From: a virus
Strand: one strand, 5' to 3'
Length of the DNA: 45,541 bases
Virus record (IMG/VR): IMGVR_UViG_3300008267_000093
Coordinates: 1 to 45,541 of that record
A program made the position numbers and the translations under genes. Each line of letters opens with the position of its first letter. Position 1 is the stretch's first letter. Positions 26,114 to 33,477 of the stretch are shown here, in pieces. The notes under the pieces were generated by a model. It was given only the letters and a program-made list of their open reading frames with translations. It was not told where the DNA came from and did no database searches.

Positions 26114-27535
26114 TTATTCTTCTAATTTTGGAACCGATAACGCATTTAGAACATTTTCTCTAGATTTCTTAGCATCAAAAACACTAGCAACTCGTTGTTT
26201 GTCACTTATTACTTTATCATTTTTATGTTCAGTTTGTGTTTTAGGTCCAGAACTATTACCCATATCTATTTGAATTCTAGCGTTATCAAATAATATGTTT
26301 TCGAAAATAACACCAGATTTACCAAATCTAGATTTTAATATAGCCATAGTTGCTGTATTATTTTCTTTTTGGTCTAACGTTTTAGCTATAGAAACTATAA
26401 AATGGGCAATCTGTGCTTTTTTAATAGCACCACCCATTTGGTCAGCTTCAACCACATCTGCTTTAATCGAACTTCTATTACCTTGAACAGCAGTCCAACC
26501 AGCTATATCTAATTCCGCTAACATAGCTTCAAATTGTCTCATCACACTTCCTTCTCCAGCGTTAACATCATCAAATCGTCTAGATGGTTCAACACAATCT
26601 ATATAATCTAATAATACAACATCTGGTCTAAACCCTTGAGCAATTAATTTTCGAATGTATTGTCTAATCATTGGAATAGTTGTACCGTCACTTGGGAACT
26701 TTTTAAGTTTCAATTGACCTTTACCGTTTACCATTTCTTCAACCATTGTTTCAAGTTCGCTTTTGTGTAACGCTAAGCTATTTAAGTCATAACCAGACCA
26801 ACACGATAAATGTTTTCTTTGTATAACTTTTGGGTTATCCTCAAAGAAAATTTGTAAAACTTTTAATCCATCACTCATAGCAGTATTAGCTAATTTTGTC
26901 ATCATAGTTGTTTTACCAACACCAAAAGGTGCTAATATAACAGCTAATTCTGATTTAGCTAAACCACCATCCATAATCTCGTCTAACCCTTTAATACCAG
27001 TTCTTATAGGTTTTCTAAAATCCTCATCTAACACTGAACTTATGTTATCAAAAATATCCATAACGTCATCTTTGCTATCACCATGTTCAAGTGCTTTTCG
27101 TAATATAGTTTCACATTGTTCGTAATCTTCTATATTACCTTTATTTATTATTTTTGTTATTTCAGCATTAGCTTTTTTCAACTCTTGAGTCTTACAAAAT
27201 TTCATAGCAATATCTTGAATCTTGAAACTATCATTTAAATCAGTTTCTTCGATTTTTCTAAGCTGTGAAATAGTATATTTTTGTTGATACTCATCAGTAA
27301 CATCTTCTAATAAACGAATCCTTAAACTACCTATGTCTGGAATAATATCATCAGTTGCTTTAGCTTCTTTTATTGTGGCAACAACGATTCTTAAATAAGG
27401 GTCTTCAAAGTAATTTGGGTTAACTATATCTATAATATTATTTGCAAATTTTCTATCTGTTAATATTTGTGCTATGAATCTTAATTGGTAATCATAACCT
27501 AAATAAGCCAAACTATTTTTATCAATTTTTGCCAT
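26114..27535 (-). CDS. Replicative DNA helicase, DnaB / T4 gp41 family
   Basis: Hexameric 5'-3' helicase of the phage replisome. The C-terminal RecA-like core has the Walker A motif APFGVGKTT (Lys208), a following LKVLQIFFEDN strand, Walker B in DVVLLDYIDC, an 'AVQGNRSS' motif with the DnaB-type Asn-Arg, and the late MAILKSRFGKSG, where the Arg is likely the finger. The N-terminal about 170 residues are helical, as in DnaB/gp41. The length of 473 aa is almost that of T4 gp41 (475 aa). A loader or primase gene is not in this window. It lies 49 bases after the 163-aa gene, with a hairpin between them. Confidence 0.93.
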   Translation of the reverse strand: MAKIDKNSLAYLGYDYQLRFIAQILTDRKFANNIIDIVNPNYFEDPYLRIVVATIKEAKATDDIIPDIGSLRIRLLEDVTDEYQQKYTISQLRKIEETDLNDSFKIQDIAMKFCKTQELKKANAEITKIINKGNIEDYEQCETILRKALEHGDSKDDVMDIFDNISSVLDEDFRKPIRTGIKGLDEIMDGGLAKSELAVILAPFGVGKTTMMTKLANTAMSDGLKVLQIFFEDNPKVIQRKHLSCWSGYDLNSLALHKSELETMVEEMVNGKGQLKLKKFPSDGTTIPMIRQYIRKLIAQGFRPDVVLLDYIDCVEPSRRFDDVNAGEGSVMRQFEAMLAELDIAGWTAVQGNRSSIKADVVEADQMGGAIKKAQIAHFIVSIAKTLDQKENNTATMAILKSRFGKSGVIFENILFDNARIQIDMGNSSGPKTQTEHKNDKVISDKQRVASVFDAKKSRENVLNALSVPKLEE

Positions 27536-27574
27536 TAATTTTTTATTTTAAAAACTTTGTTATAATAAATATAT

Positions 27575-27600
27575 GATGGTTGGCCTAAGCACCAACCATC
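27575..27600 (-). other. 9-bp hairpin across the stop codon of the 163-aa gene
   Basis: Perfect inverted repeat GATGGTTGG/CCAACCATC (27575-27583 with 27592-27600) with an eight-base loop. The upstream arm lies in the last codons of the 163-aa gene, and the TAG stop (27587-27585) is in the loop. No clear U-tract follows (AUAUAUUUAUUAUAAC), so this is either a weak terminator or an mRNA element controlling the helicase gene 40 bases further on. Confidence 0.5.
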
Positions 27601-28076
27601 GTATAATTTTTTTGACTGAAGTAGTATCTAATCTCGTTCATAATTGAAGGGATTATTTCTCTAACATCTACAGCATACCTAACTTTAGGAGGGAAGAAGT
27701 TACCACTAAATTCACTTTTAATAACTGATTTTTTATCAACTTTAATTTCAAATTGGAAATTATCTTGTTTATCAGAAACAACTTGTTTAACAGTTTCTTC
27801 ATTTTGTACCATGTATGGATTGTAATTACCCCATAAGTACTCCATAGATTTCTTCTGTAAGTATTTAGGTATAATACCTAAACCGCCATAATTACCATTA
27901 TTAAAACCAGTAATTTTATCAACTAATTCTTTTAAATCATAAGAATTCAAAATATCCTCATTGTAATCACGAATATTAAAATATCTTTGGCAAATTATAT
28001 TGTTATTAATATACAATACGAATTCAAATCTTTGTTCTTCAATCTTTTTTGTGTAGTTTTCTTTTTCTGTGCTCAT
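27585..28076 (-). CDS. Unknown protein of the replication block (163 aa)
   Basis: Not recognised. It opens with charged MSTEKENYTKKIEEQRFEFV, which leads into a strand with FVLYINNNIICQRYFNIRDY. A C-terminal stretch reads VDKKSVIKSEFSGNFFPPKV, and the end is FSQKNYTMVGA. No nuclease, helicase-loader or zinc motif was seen. It sits between the RNase H-like exonuclease and the helicase, with 10 bases before it. That placement makes a replication accessory protein, such as a helicase loader or a late-transcription/replication coupler, conceivable; the sequence alone does not decide. It is one of the few genes ending in TAG. Confidence 0.6.
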   Translation of the reverse strand: MSTEKENYTKKIEEQRFEFVLYINNNIICQRYFNIRDYNEDILNSYDLKELVDKITGFNNGNYGGLGIIPKYLQKKSMEYLWGNYNPYMVQNEETVKQVVSDKQDNFQFEIKVDKKSVIKSEFSGNFFPPKVRYAVDVREIIPSIMNEIRYYFSQKNYTMVGA

Positions 28077-28086
28077 AATTTTTAGT

Positions 28087-29139
28087 TTAAATTAAATTTT
28101 TTTCTCTTTCTATTAATTTTTTAAAAGGTATTAAGTAATCTTCGTTTCTTACTTCACCTAATATTTTATCGATTCCATCTTTGTGCATATATTCAGCTAT
28201 TCTTTTTATACTTCTATCAGTACCATACAATGTACCATTTTTTAAGTTTTCTAATTCTAAGATAGCACCTTTTGAAATCATAGGGTTTTTTAAATTTACT
28301 AATTTATCGTTTATTTCGTAAATTTTATCACCTTGAACACCATCTGTAACTGAGTTTATGATGTTATCTAAAACCGATAATGGTTTCTTTTTATTATCGA
28401 TTCTGTTTTCTTGAATTAATTTGGCTTCATCAATTATTTCGTTTATGGTTAATACTCTTTCTTTTAACTGTGGGAAATGTTGTAGTAATGTTTTTAACCC
28501 CAATCCTTTAATCCCTTTAATCATGTCTGAATCATCACCAATCATAGTTTTAATCAAGGCAGCATTTCCAACATGATAACTAAAGTACGAAGAAAAATTG
28601 GTTATGTCAACATAATTTTTTAAATGTAGAAAATAAATTTTAATATCTTCATTAATTAATTGAGCCATATCTGTATCATTAGTACAGATAGTAATTTTTT
28701 CATTTTCCTCTTTATTAAGGCAATAATAAGCTATTAGGTCATCACCCTCTATAAATTCGTATTTAAATTGTCTTACATAAAACTCATTTAAATAAACCCA
28801 TATTTTTTCTAATTGAATTGCTTGGTCTTCATCAATATTTTCTGTTAGATTGACGAAATCTTTGTTGCGGTTACTCTTATATTGATTGTAGATTTTAAAT
28901 CTCTCTAAACCGCTAATTTTACCATCCCAGAATATATATACTCTGTGGTATAAATCTTCCACTAGCATTTTTCTAACTAGTGTGATAAATTGATACAATG
29001 CACCAACAAATTCTCCTTTGTCGTTATATTCATCTTTGGCACCAGCAAATGCTCTTTTAAAAAGAGCATTGCCATCTACCAATAATGTATTTTGTATCTT
29101 TTTCACTGTTTCACCATTTCTAGGTGGTCTTTTATTCAC
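28087..29139 (-). CDS. 5'-3' exonuclease / RNase H (PIN-like FEN family)
   Basis: Flap-type nuclease that removes RNA primers and 5' flaps from lagging strands, as T4 RNase H does. Acidic metal-binding motifs appear in the family order: LLVDGNALF (Asp22), VYIFWDGK, EGDDLIAYY, CTNDTDMAQL and the helix-hairpin-helix approach GDDSDMIKGIKGLGLK. Length 350 aa against 305 for T4 RNase H. The start used is GTG 29139, because the in-frame codons upstream reach a TAA quickly and the nearby ATG is in another frame. It lies between the uvsX-like gene and the 163-aa gene. Confidence 0.9.
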   Translation of the reverse strand: MNKRPPRNGETVKKIQNTLLVDGNALFKRAFAGAKDEYNDKGEFVGALYQFITLVRKMLVEDLYHRVYIFWDGKISGLERFKIYNQYKSNRNKDFVNLTENIDEDQAIQLEKIWVYLNEFYVRQFKYEFIEGDDLIAYYCLNKEENEKITICTNDTDMAQLINEDIKIYFLHLKNYVDITNFSSYFSYHVGNAALIKTMIGDDSDMIKGIKGLGLKTLLQHFPQLKERVLTINEIIDEAKLIQENRIDNKKKPLSVLDNIINSVTDGVQGDKIYEINDKLVNLKNPMISKGAILELENLKNGTLYGTDRSIKRIAEYMHKDGIDKILGEVRNEDYLIPFKKLIEREKNLI

Positions 29140-29168
29140 AGCATAAAACTTTAAATGTTAAACAATAA

Positions 29169-30266
29169 TTAAGCAGACATATCCTCTCTACTTAACCCTA
29201 CTTCTTCTTTTACGATTTCAAAATCGTCATATTCAGTTTCCAATTGTGCCTTGAAAAATTCTTTGTATTCTTTTGTATACTCTGTAATTTTATCTGGACT
29301 CACATAACCATGTGGTACTGAAGCTATTTTACCTTTTTGAACAACACCGTTAACTTGATTTTTCTCACATCTAATTCTAGTCTCAACACCAAATTCATAT
29401 TCATTTCCATTTAATGTAGCTTTTAATTTTTCAGTTGAGTGAGTTAAAATACCACCGAAATGGAAAATAAGTCTAGGAGAGTAAAAGAATGCTTCACCAC
29501 CTTTGTGTTTAATAACTTTATTTTCGTTATCTAACCAAATTTGTTGTACAACAGCAAAAGTTGCAGTGTATGGTGAATCTTCACGTCTAGAAGATGGGAT
29601 ACGGTAATTGATTAATGATTTGAAACATGTAGCCAAAGCACCAGCTGTCCATTGATTATTAGTCGTTTTAGATGTAGCACCTTTGAAACAGTTAATTGAA
29701 CCTACTGAATCCCAATAGAAAGCAACATCTCTAGGTAATCTACCATCTTGTTGGTAATCCATCATAGTATTCATGTGATAAGAAATATCTTCCACAACTG
29801 GTTCATATCTTAATGGTTTTAACCCCATTTTACTATGTTGATGGTCATAATTAGCATACATTTTAACTAAGTCAGCACCTTGCAAGAAAATGAAATCACC
29901 TTCATAATTAATTTCACCAGTTTCTTCATCAACCACTTCTTCAAATTGTACACCGATTTTTTTAGCATGGTCCCAGTTCCAGTTACCTTCAGTTTCATAA
30001 ATGATTGGTAGAATGCCTAATTTTTGACATCCAGCAACACCTTCATAAATCGCAGTTGATTTACCAGTGTTTGAATATCCTCTAAAACTAGTAAAATAAC
30101 CAATCGGAATCCCAGGTACTTTAACTGCTTCATGAAACGCTTCAGATAAAGGAATCCAAGCTAAGTCTCTTTCTTTAATTTGAAAATCTAACCCTTCATT
30201 CTTTTTAAAATCTTTTAAGTTAAATTCTTTTTTTTCTATTGGGCTTTTTGTGGGTTTTTTAGCCAT
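29169..30266 (-). CDS. UvsX/RecA-like recombinase
   Basis: Strand-exchange ATPase for recombination-dependent replication. Walker A is GYSNTGKST (Lys72 counted from the upstream Met). The Walker B-like strand is RDVAFYWDSVGS, and a further core strand reads ATFAVVQQIWLD. The length of about 365 aa is close to T4 UvsX (391). Two starts are possible: ATG 30275 (MFIMAKK) and ATG 30266 (MAKKPTKSP). I prefer the second because of its typical MAKK opening, but the first has an A-rich leader too. The gene follows the ssDNA-binding-protein gene after a strong terminator, so it needs its own promoter or read-through. Confidence 0.88.
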   Translation of the reverse strand: MAKKPTKSPIEKKEFNLKDFKKNEGLDFQIKERDLAWIPLSEAFHEAVKVPGIPIGYFTSFRGYSNTGKSTAIYEGVAGCQKLGILPIIYETEGNWNWDHAKKIGVQFEEVVDEETGEINYEGDFIFLQGADLVKMYANYDHQHSKMGLKPLRYEPVVEDISYHMNTMMDYQQDGRLPRDVAFYWDSVGSINCFKGATSKTTNNQWTAGALATCFKSLINYRIPSSRREDSPYTATFAVVQQIWLDNENKVIKHKGGEAFFYSPRLIFHFGGILTHSTEKLKATLNGNEYEFGVETRIRCEKNQVNGVVQKGKIASVPHGYVSPDKITEYTKEYKEFFKAQLETEYDDFEIVKEEVGLSREDMSA

Positions 30267-30300
30267 TATAAACATTTTTAAAATTTGTTATTTTAGAACA

Positions 30301-30327
30301 AAAAAGAGGTTCTAAGAACCTCTTTTT
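30301..30327 (-). terminator. Intrinsic terminator after the gp32-like gene
   Basis: A perfect 12-bp stem, AAAAAGAGGTTC paired with GAACCTCTTTTT (30301-30312 with 30316-30327), has a three-base loop and is followed on the minus strand by UUUUUUGUUCU. It begins 13 bases past the stop of the ssDNA-binding protein. It would let that gene be made at a high level independent of uvsX. The symmetric form could also work on the plus strand, but no plus-strand gene exists here. Confidence 0.88.
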
Positions 30328-30339
30328 ATTTATTAACCA

Positions 30340-31260
30340 TTAAAATGGTAAGTCATCATCTTCATCGTTAGATGTGGTTCCAACAACTTCTGTTTTTTCT
30401 TCTGATACTGTAGTTGCTGCTTGAATATTTGATTTTATATTCTCAACACCTAAAGTTAATTCATCATCTAGTTTTGATTCTGTGGAAGTGTTACTTTTTA
30501 ACATTTCTTTATCAACAAACTTTTTCTCATCTTTATCCCAAACTGGAATACCACCTTTAACTATGATTTCCAAATACTCATAACTTTTAACTGAGTATAC
30601 ATCTTCCCAAGTTCTTTTGTCAGATAACCATTCAGTTTTAATTTCTTCGTTTTCATGTAATGGTGTTGCATCTAAAGAAACAATTGCTGACACAACTGGT
30701 ACGTTGTTCTGATTTCTATTAATTGTAATAGCTAAATCTCTACCAGATTCTGGGTCAGTGAAATTACGATTTGTTTTTAACGCTGTTAATACCCCATGAA
30801 TTTTATCATAAACACCCTCTTTACGATAATCGTGATTAAATCTCCAGAACTTAACACCTTCATCTTCACGTTCACGGTCAATTACTTTAACTACGTACAT
30901 TTGACGTGCTTTGTACTTTTTAGCTAATTCTTTATCAGTTTCTTTTCCAGTTGCTCTTAAAGCATCATATGCTTCACAGAATGGACATGGTTCGTTTTTT
31001 TCATGTTTTAAACATGCAAAAGTTTTATACTCACCATCAACCAATACTTTATGACCATGAACTTCAACGAATGGAGAAGAACCGTCTTGTGTTGGTAAAA
31101 TTCTGATTTCTTTAACTGCACTTTTTACACCTTCCTTGATGTAAGTGTTAAAATAGTTTTTAAGGTCGTAAACCTTTTCCGCTCTTTTTTCAAATTTAGG
31201 AGCATTGTTCTTTTCGTACTGTGCTAACATTTCAGATAGCGTGTCTTTTTGATTACTCAT
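30340..31260 (-). CDS. Single-stranded DNA-binding protein, T4 gp32 family
   Basis: Coats ssDNA at forks and organises the replisome. The zinc site matches gp32: His70-x12-Cys83-x8-Cys92-x2-Cys95 (FACLKHEKNEPCPFC), where T4 has H-x12-C-x9-C-x2-C. Aromatic and basic OB-fold stretches follow (ARQMYVVKVIDRE, FWRFNHDYRKEG). The C-terminus is acidic and ends DEDDDLPF, the usual protein-interaction tail. Length 306 aa against 301 in T4. It forms its own transcription unit, with a terminator at each side and a 197-base leader region. Confidence 0.92.
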   Translation of the reverse strand: MSNQKDTLSEMLAQYEKNNAPKFEKRAEKVYDLKNYFNTYIKEGVKSAVKEIRILPTQDGSSPFVEVHGHKVLVDGEYKTFACLKHEKNEPCPFCEAYDALRATGKETDKELAKKYKARQMYVVKVIDREREDEGVKFWRFNHDYRKEGVYDKIHGVLTALKTNRNFTDPESGRDLAITINRNQNNVPVVSAIVSLDATPLHENEEIKTEWLSDKRTWEDVYSVKSYEYLEIIVKGGIPVWDKDEKKFVDKEMLKSNTSTESKLDDELTLGVENIKSNIQAATTVSEEKTEVVGTTSNDEDDDLPF

Positions 31261-31431
31261 TTTTACTTCTTTTTTTTTTATGTTATTACTTATTTATTAC
31301 TATACTTATAAAATTTAATTTAATATACTTCAAAAATTTAAAATTTCAAGCATTATTTGAAATAAATTTTATTATCTCTAATATACTTCATTTAAAACCT
31401 AAATGCAAGTTTTTTTTAAAAAAAAAGATAA
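31261..31431 (-). promoter_or_regulatory. Leader/promoter region of the gp32-like gene with a direct repeat
   Basis: Non-coding, extremely AT-rich. It starts just after the terminator of the upstream block and ends at the ssDNA-binding-protein ATG, so it should hold that gene's promoter. The 12-mer TGAAGTATATTA occurs twice on the minus strand (31390-31379 and 31332-31321), 58 bases apart. I see no confident Bacteroidota -33/-7 pair. The A-rich run AAAAAAAAAGAAG before the ATG may serve as the ribosome site. In T4, gp32 represses its own translation at its leader; an unstructured AT-rich leader would suit that here. Confidence 0.5.
31321..31390 (-). repeat. Two copies of a 12-bp direct repeat
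   Basis: TGAAGTATATTA (minus strand) occurs at 31332-31321 and 31390-31379. Both copies are exact and have the same orientation. Their position in the leader of a highly expressed replication gene suggests promoter or operator use. Confidence 0.6.
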
Positions 31432-31453
31432 AAACCTCAAATTAATGAGGTTT
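31432..31453 (-). terminator. Intrinsic terminator after the acidic-repeat protein gene
   Basis: Eight-bp stem AAACCTCA/TGAGGTTT (31432-31439 with 31446-31453) with a six-base loop. On the minus strand it is followed by UUUUUAUCUUUUUUUUU. It lies five bases past the stop of the gene ending at 31458 and closes the first virion block before the gp32-like gene. Confidence 0.82.
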
Positions 31454-31457
31454 CACT

Positions 31458-32204
31458 TTAAATATCTTCTTCTTCGTAGTCGTTAAAACTATTTTTAATT
31501 TCTTCATCACTATATTCATCAACATCGTTTTGAGTCAAAACATATTCTTTCTCTTTTTCATCTCTTTCTTCCTTATCACCCCAATAATCACTTAAAGTTT
31601 GATTATATGGGAACGAACTTAAAGAAATTAAACTTTGTTTCTCATTAGGTGTTGGGTTTCTTTTAATTAATTCTTTTTCTAATGTATCAATTTTTGTATT
31701 AATATCACTCATACTTGAAATTCTATCCTCTAAATCTTGTAATTTTTGTAATAAAATTTCAGCGTTAGAATTTGCAGCTTCAGCGGCAGCTTTAGCTTCT
31801 TCAGTACCCTTAACTATTGACGTTACATCGATTTCAACTTCATCTCCAGCTACGTCAGTAGGCATTTCAGCATCATCAACTGGTAATTCAGCATCATCAA
31901 CTGGTAATTCAGCGTCATCAGTAGGTATTTCTGTATCATCAACTGGTTCTTCAGTTGGTTCTTCAGTTGGTACATCAGCAGCATCTACTGGTATATCAGT
32001 TCCGTCTTGGTTAGAATCGTCAGCGTTTAAATTTTCATCTTCTTCAGCTTCATCAATAGAAGAATCACCTAATATAACTGATTTATTTTTTTCATAACCC
32101 ATAATAGGTTCTTCAGTTGTTATAAAAGTATATTCAGATAAAAGTTTAAATCTTTTAAGTTCTTCGTTTAATAATATTTGGTTTAATTTATTCTTTTTTT
32201 CCAT
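31458..32204 (-). CDS. Acidic, repeat-containing protein with coiled coil (248 aa)
   Basis: Not recognised by family. The start at ATG 32204 (MEKKNKLN) follows the stop of the 70-aa gene by seven bases; an upstream in-frame ATG (32234) would overlap that gene. The N-terminus NEELKRFKLLSEY is amphipathic. A very acidic middle has tandem seven-residue units of the ELPVDDA type. Then comes an Ala-rich coiled coil (TEEAKAAAEAANSNAEIL and LEDRISSMSDINTKIDTLEK), and the protein ends in an acidic tail (FNDYEEEDI). Charge and helix content would suit a prohead core/scaffold or a DNA-mimic protein, but no motif proves either. It is last in its operon, before a terminator. Confidence 0.65.
   Translation of the reverse strand: MEKKNKLNQILLNEELKRFKLLSEYTFITTEEPIMGYEKNKSVILGDSSIDEAEEDENLNADDSNQDGTDIPVDAADVPTEEPTEEPVDDTEIPTDDAELPVDDAELPVDDAEMPTDVAGDEVEIDVTSIVKGTEEAKAAAEAANSNAEILLQKLQDLEDRISSMSDINTKIDTLEKELIKRNPTPNEKQSLISLSSFPYNQTLSDYWGDKEERDEKEKEYVLTQNDVDEYSDEEIKNSFNDYEEEDI
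31849..31950 (-). repeat. Tandem 21-bp repeats coding for ELPVDDA-type heptads
   Basis: Two exact 21-bp copies (31870-31890 and 31891-31911) are flanked by degenerate copies on both sides, giving about five acidic heptads in the protein. The pattern fits replication-slippage growth and should vary in copy number among relatives. It is within a reading frame and has no spacers, so it is not a CRISPR array. Confidence 0.75.
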
Positions 32205-32211
32205 TTTAAAA

Positions 32212-32424
32212 TTAAAATAATAATTGTCTACCATCTTCGGTAATTATTTTTTTGTTAATTCTTTCAATTAAACTTTTATCTCCTTTTATAACACATACAC
32301 CACTACTACAGTCCATGTTGTTATCTGATTGACCTAAATAGTTATCCAATGTATTGTTTAACTTTTTTTCGTCATTTATGTTTTTATCATTAGTTTCCAT
32401 AATTATAGTCTTTAATTCTGTCAT
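32212..32424 (-). CDS. Small protein with CSSGVC motif (70 aa)
   Basis: Not recognised. The N-terminal half is polar and Asn-rich. The C-terminal half has MDCSSGVCVIKGDKSLIERI and ends TEDGRQLLF. The C-x4-C pair could form a disulphide or bind a metal. Two starts are possible, ATG 32424 and ATG 32400 (METNDKN). It lies 25 bases after the 133-aa gene and just before the acidic-repeat gene, so these small genes are probably co-transcribed. Confidence 0.6.
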   Translation of the reverse strand: MTELKTIIMETNDKNINDEKKLNNTLDNYLGQSDNNMDCSSGVCVIKGDKSLIERINKKIITEDGRQLLF

Positions 32425-32449
32425 TATATATTATAAATATCAAAATAAA

Positions 32450-32851
32450 CTAAAAAATACGTGTTAAATTTAAAAAGCTTAAATTATTGTTACTTAATAA
32501 AATAAATTTATCTTTATAGTCATCCCAATTTATTTTAATCGATTTATAGTCAATATTACCAACAGATTCTGGGTAATTAGTTTCAATTAATTTATTTAAC
32601 GCATTAATGGTGTAAATTGTGCTACCTTTTTTATGTATAGGTAAAGCACTAGGGAATAACTTTTTTAAATTTAAAGGTTTATTATCATTTAAAGTTATTT
32701 TAAATGTTATAATATACTTAGATTCATCATCTAAATTTTTAAAACAAAAAACATTTTTTTTATCAATGTTAAATTTGTTTTTAAGATAACTCAAAAACCA
32801 TTCAACCCTCTCTGGGAATATGAATGCTGCTAGTAATATTTGTTTCTTCAT
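32450..32851 (-). CDS. Unknown protein (133 aa)
   Basis: Not recognised. It begins MKKQILLAAFIFPERVEWFL, which is moderately hydrophobic but carries Glu and Arg, so it is not a clean signal peptide. A strand KYIITFKITLNDNKPLNLKK follows, and the rest is Lys/Asn-rich. The first 50 bases overlap the end of the 212-aa gene in another frame, a long overlap for this phage. No later Met near the N-terminus would remove the overlap. Ends in TAG. The overlap suggests an old linked pair, perhaps partners; that is inference. Confidence 0.6.
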   Translation of the reverse strand: MKKQILLAAFIFPERVEWFLSYLKNKFNIDKKNVFCFKNLDDESKYIITFKITLNDNKPLNLKKLFPSALPIHKKGSTIYTINALNKLIETNYPESVGNIDYKSIKINWDDYKDKFILLSNNNLSFLNLTRIF

Positions 32852-33440
32852 TGTTTATCGAATATAGATAAGGAATATATTTAATAGGTAACCCTAATTC
32901 ATCGTAATACCTTTTATACTCTATAATTATTTCATTATTACATAAAAACACATTACTAATGTTTTTAATTTTATTTATTATTTTATTTCTATCTAATCCT
33001 ACGTATTCAACAAGATTTAAGTCAACACCAAAAATTAAATTTTCACCAGAAATATATACCATATCGTTATCAATATAGCTGATTATCTTGTTGATTGATT
33101 TTATTTTCTTAAATATTTTAATTAAAGAAACATTTTTTAACTGAATTAAATCGACAAAAATATAATTACAATTTTTTGTTAAATCATTATAAACTTTTTC
33201 TATAAACCAATTTAAATCATCATTATATTTATCTCTTTTCTCATTTTTTTTAAAAGTCCAATAAATGTTTTTTTCTACTTCAATATTTAAAATATCAAAA
33301 TTAGGATATAAATGATTAACTAACTTAAAACCTATTATTAATGTAGGGATTCCATGGATAATTTCATCCATGGAATTAACAACATTGAATTGATATGTTA
33401 ACGTTAATTTTGTATCCGTAACAATGTTTGCAATTTTCAT
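32802..33440 (-). CDS. Unknown protein (212 aa)
   Basis: Not recognised. Starts MKIANIVTDTKLTLTYQFNV and has alternating short strands and Lys/Asn/Ile-rich helices. A distinctive stretch is YISGENLIFGVDLNLVEYVG, followed by LDRNKIINKIKNISNVFLC. No nucleotide-binding, nuclease or membrane motif was seen. It starts 37 bases after the giant hub gene and overlaps the 133-aa gene by 50 bases; it is the only gene here ending in TGA. Position behind the hub gene would allow a tail-assembly or packaging role (T4 has small assembly proteins near such genes), but this is not supported by motif. Confidence 0.6.
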   Translation of the reverse strand: MKIANIVTDTKLTLTYQFNVVNSMDEIIHGIPTLIIGFKLVNHLYPNFDILNIEVEKNIYWTFKKNEKRDKYNDDLNWFIEKVYNDLTKNCNYIFVDLIQLKNVSLIKIFKKIKSINKIISYIDNDMVYISGENLIFGVDLNLVEYVGLDRNKIINKIKNISNVFLCNNEIIIEYKRYYDELGLPIKYIPYLYSINNEETNITSSIHIPREG

Positions 33441-33477
33441 TTTACAAATTTACAAAAAAAAATTGTTTATACCTATT

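Noticed and set aside
29169-30275. Host-type RecA rather than phage UvsX
   Set aside because: The Walker A form GYSNTGKST, the gene setting beside gp32-like and RNase H-like genes and the length fit UvsX-type phage recombinases better.
31221-31445. Plus-strand reading frame in the gp32-like leader
   Set aside because: Runs through the promoter/terminator region and encodes mostly Phe, Leu, Ile and Lys; no leader site and no neighbour on that strand.
31849-31950. Tandem repeats as a CRISPR array
   Set aside because: The 21-bp units are directly adjacent without spacers and keep the reading frame of an acidic protein.
32802-32851. Programmed frameshift joining the 212-aa and 133-aa genes
   Set aside because: No slippery heptamer was seen in the overlap, and the second gene has its own ATG.
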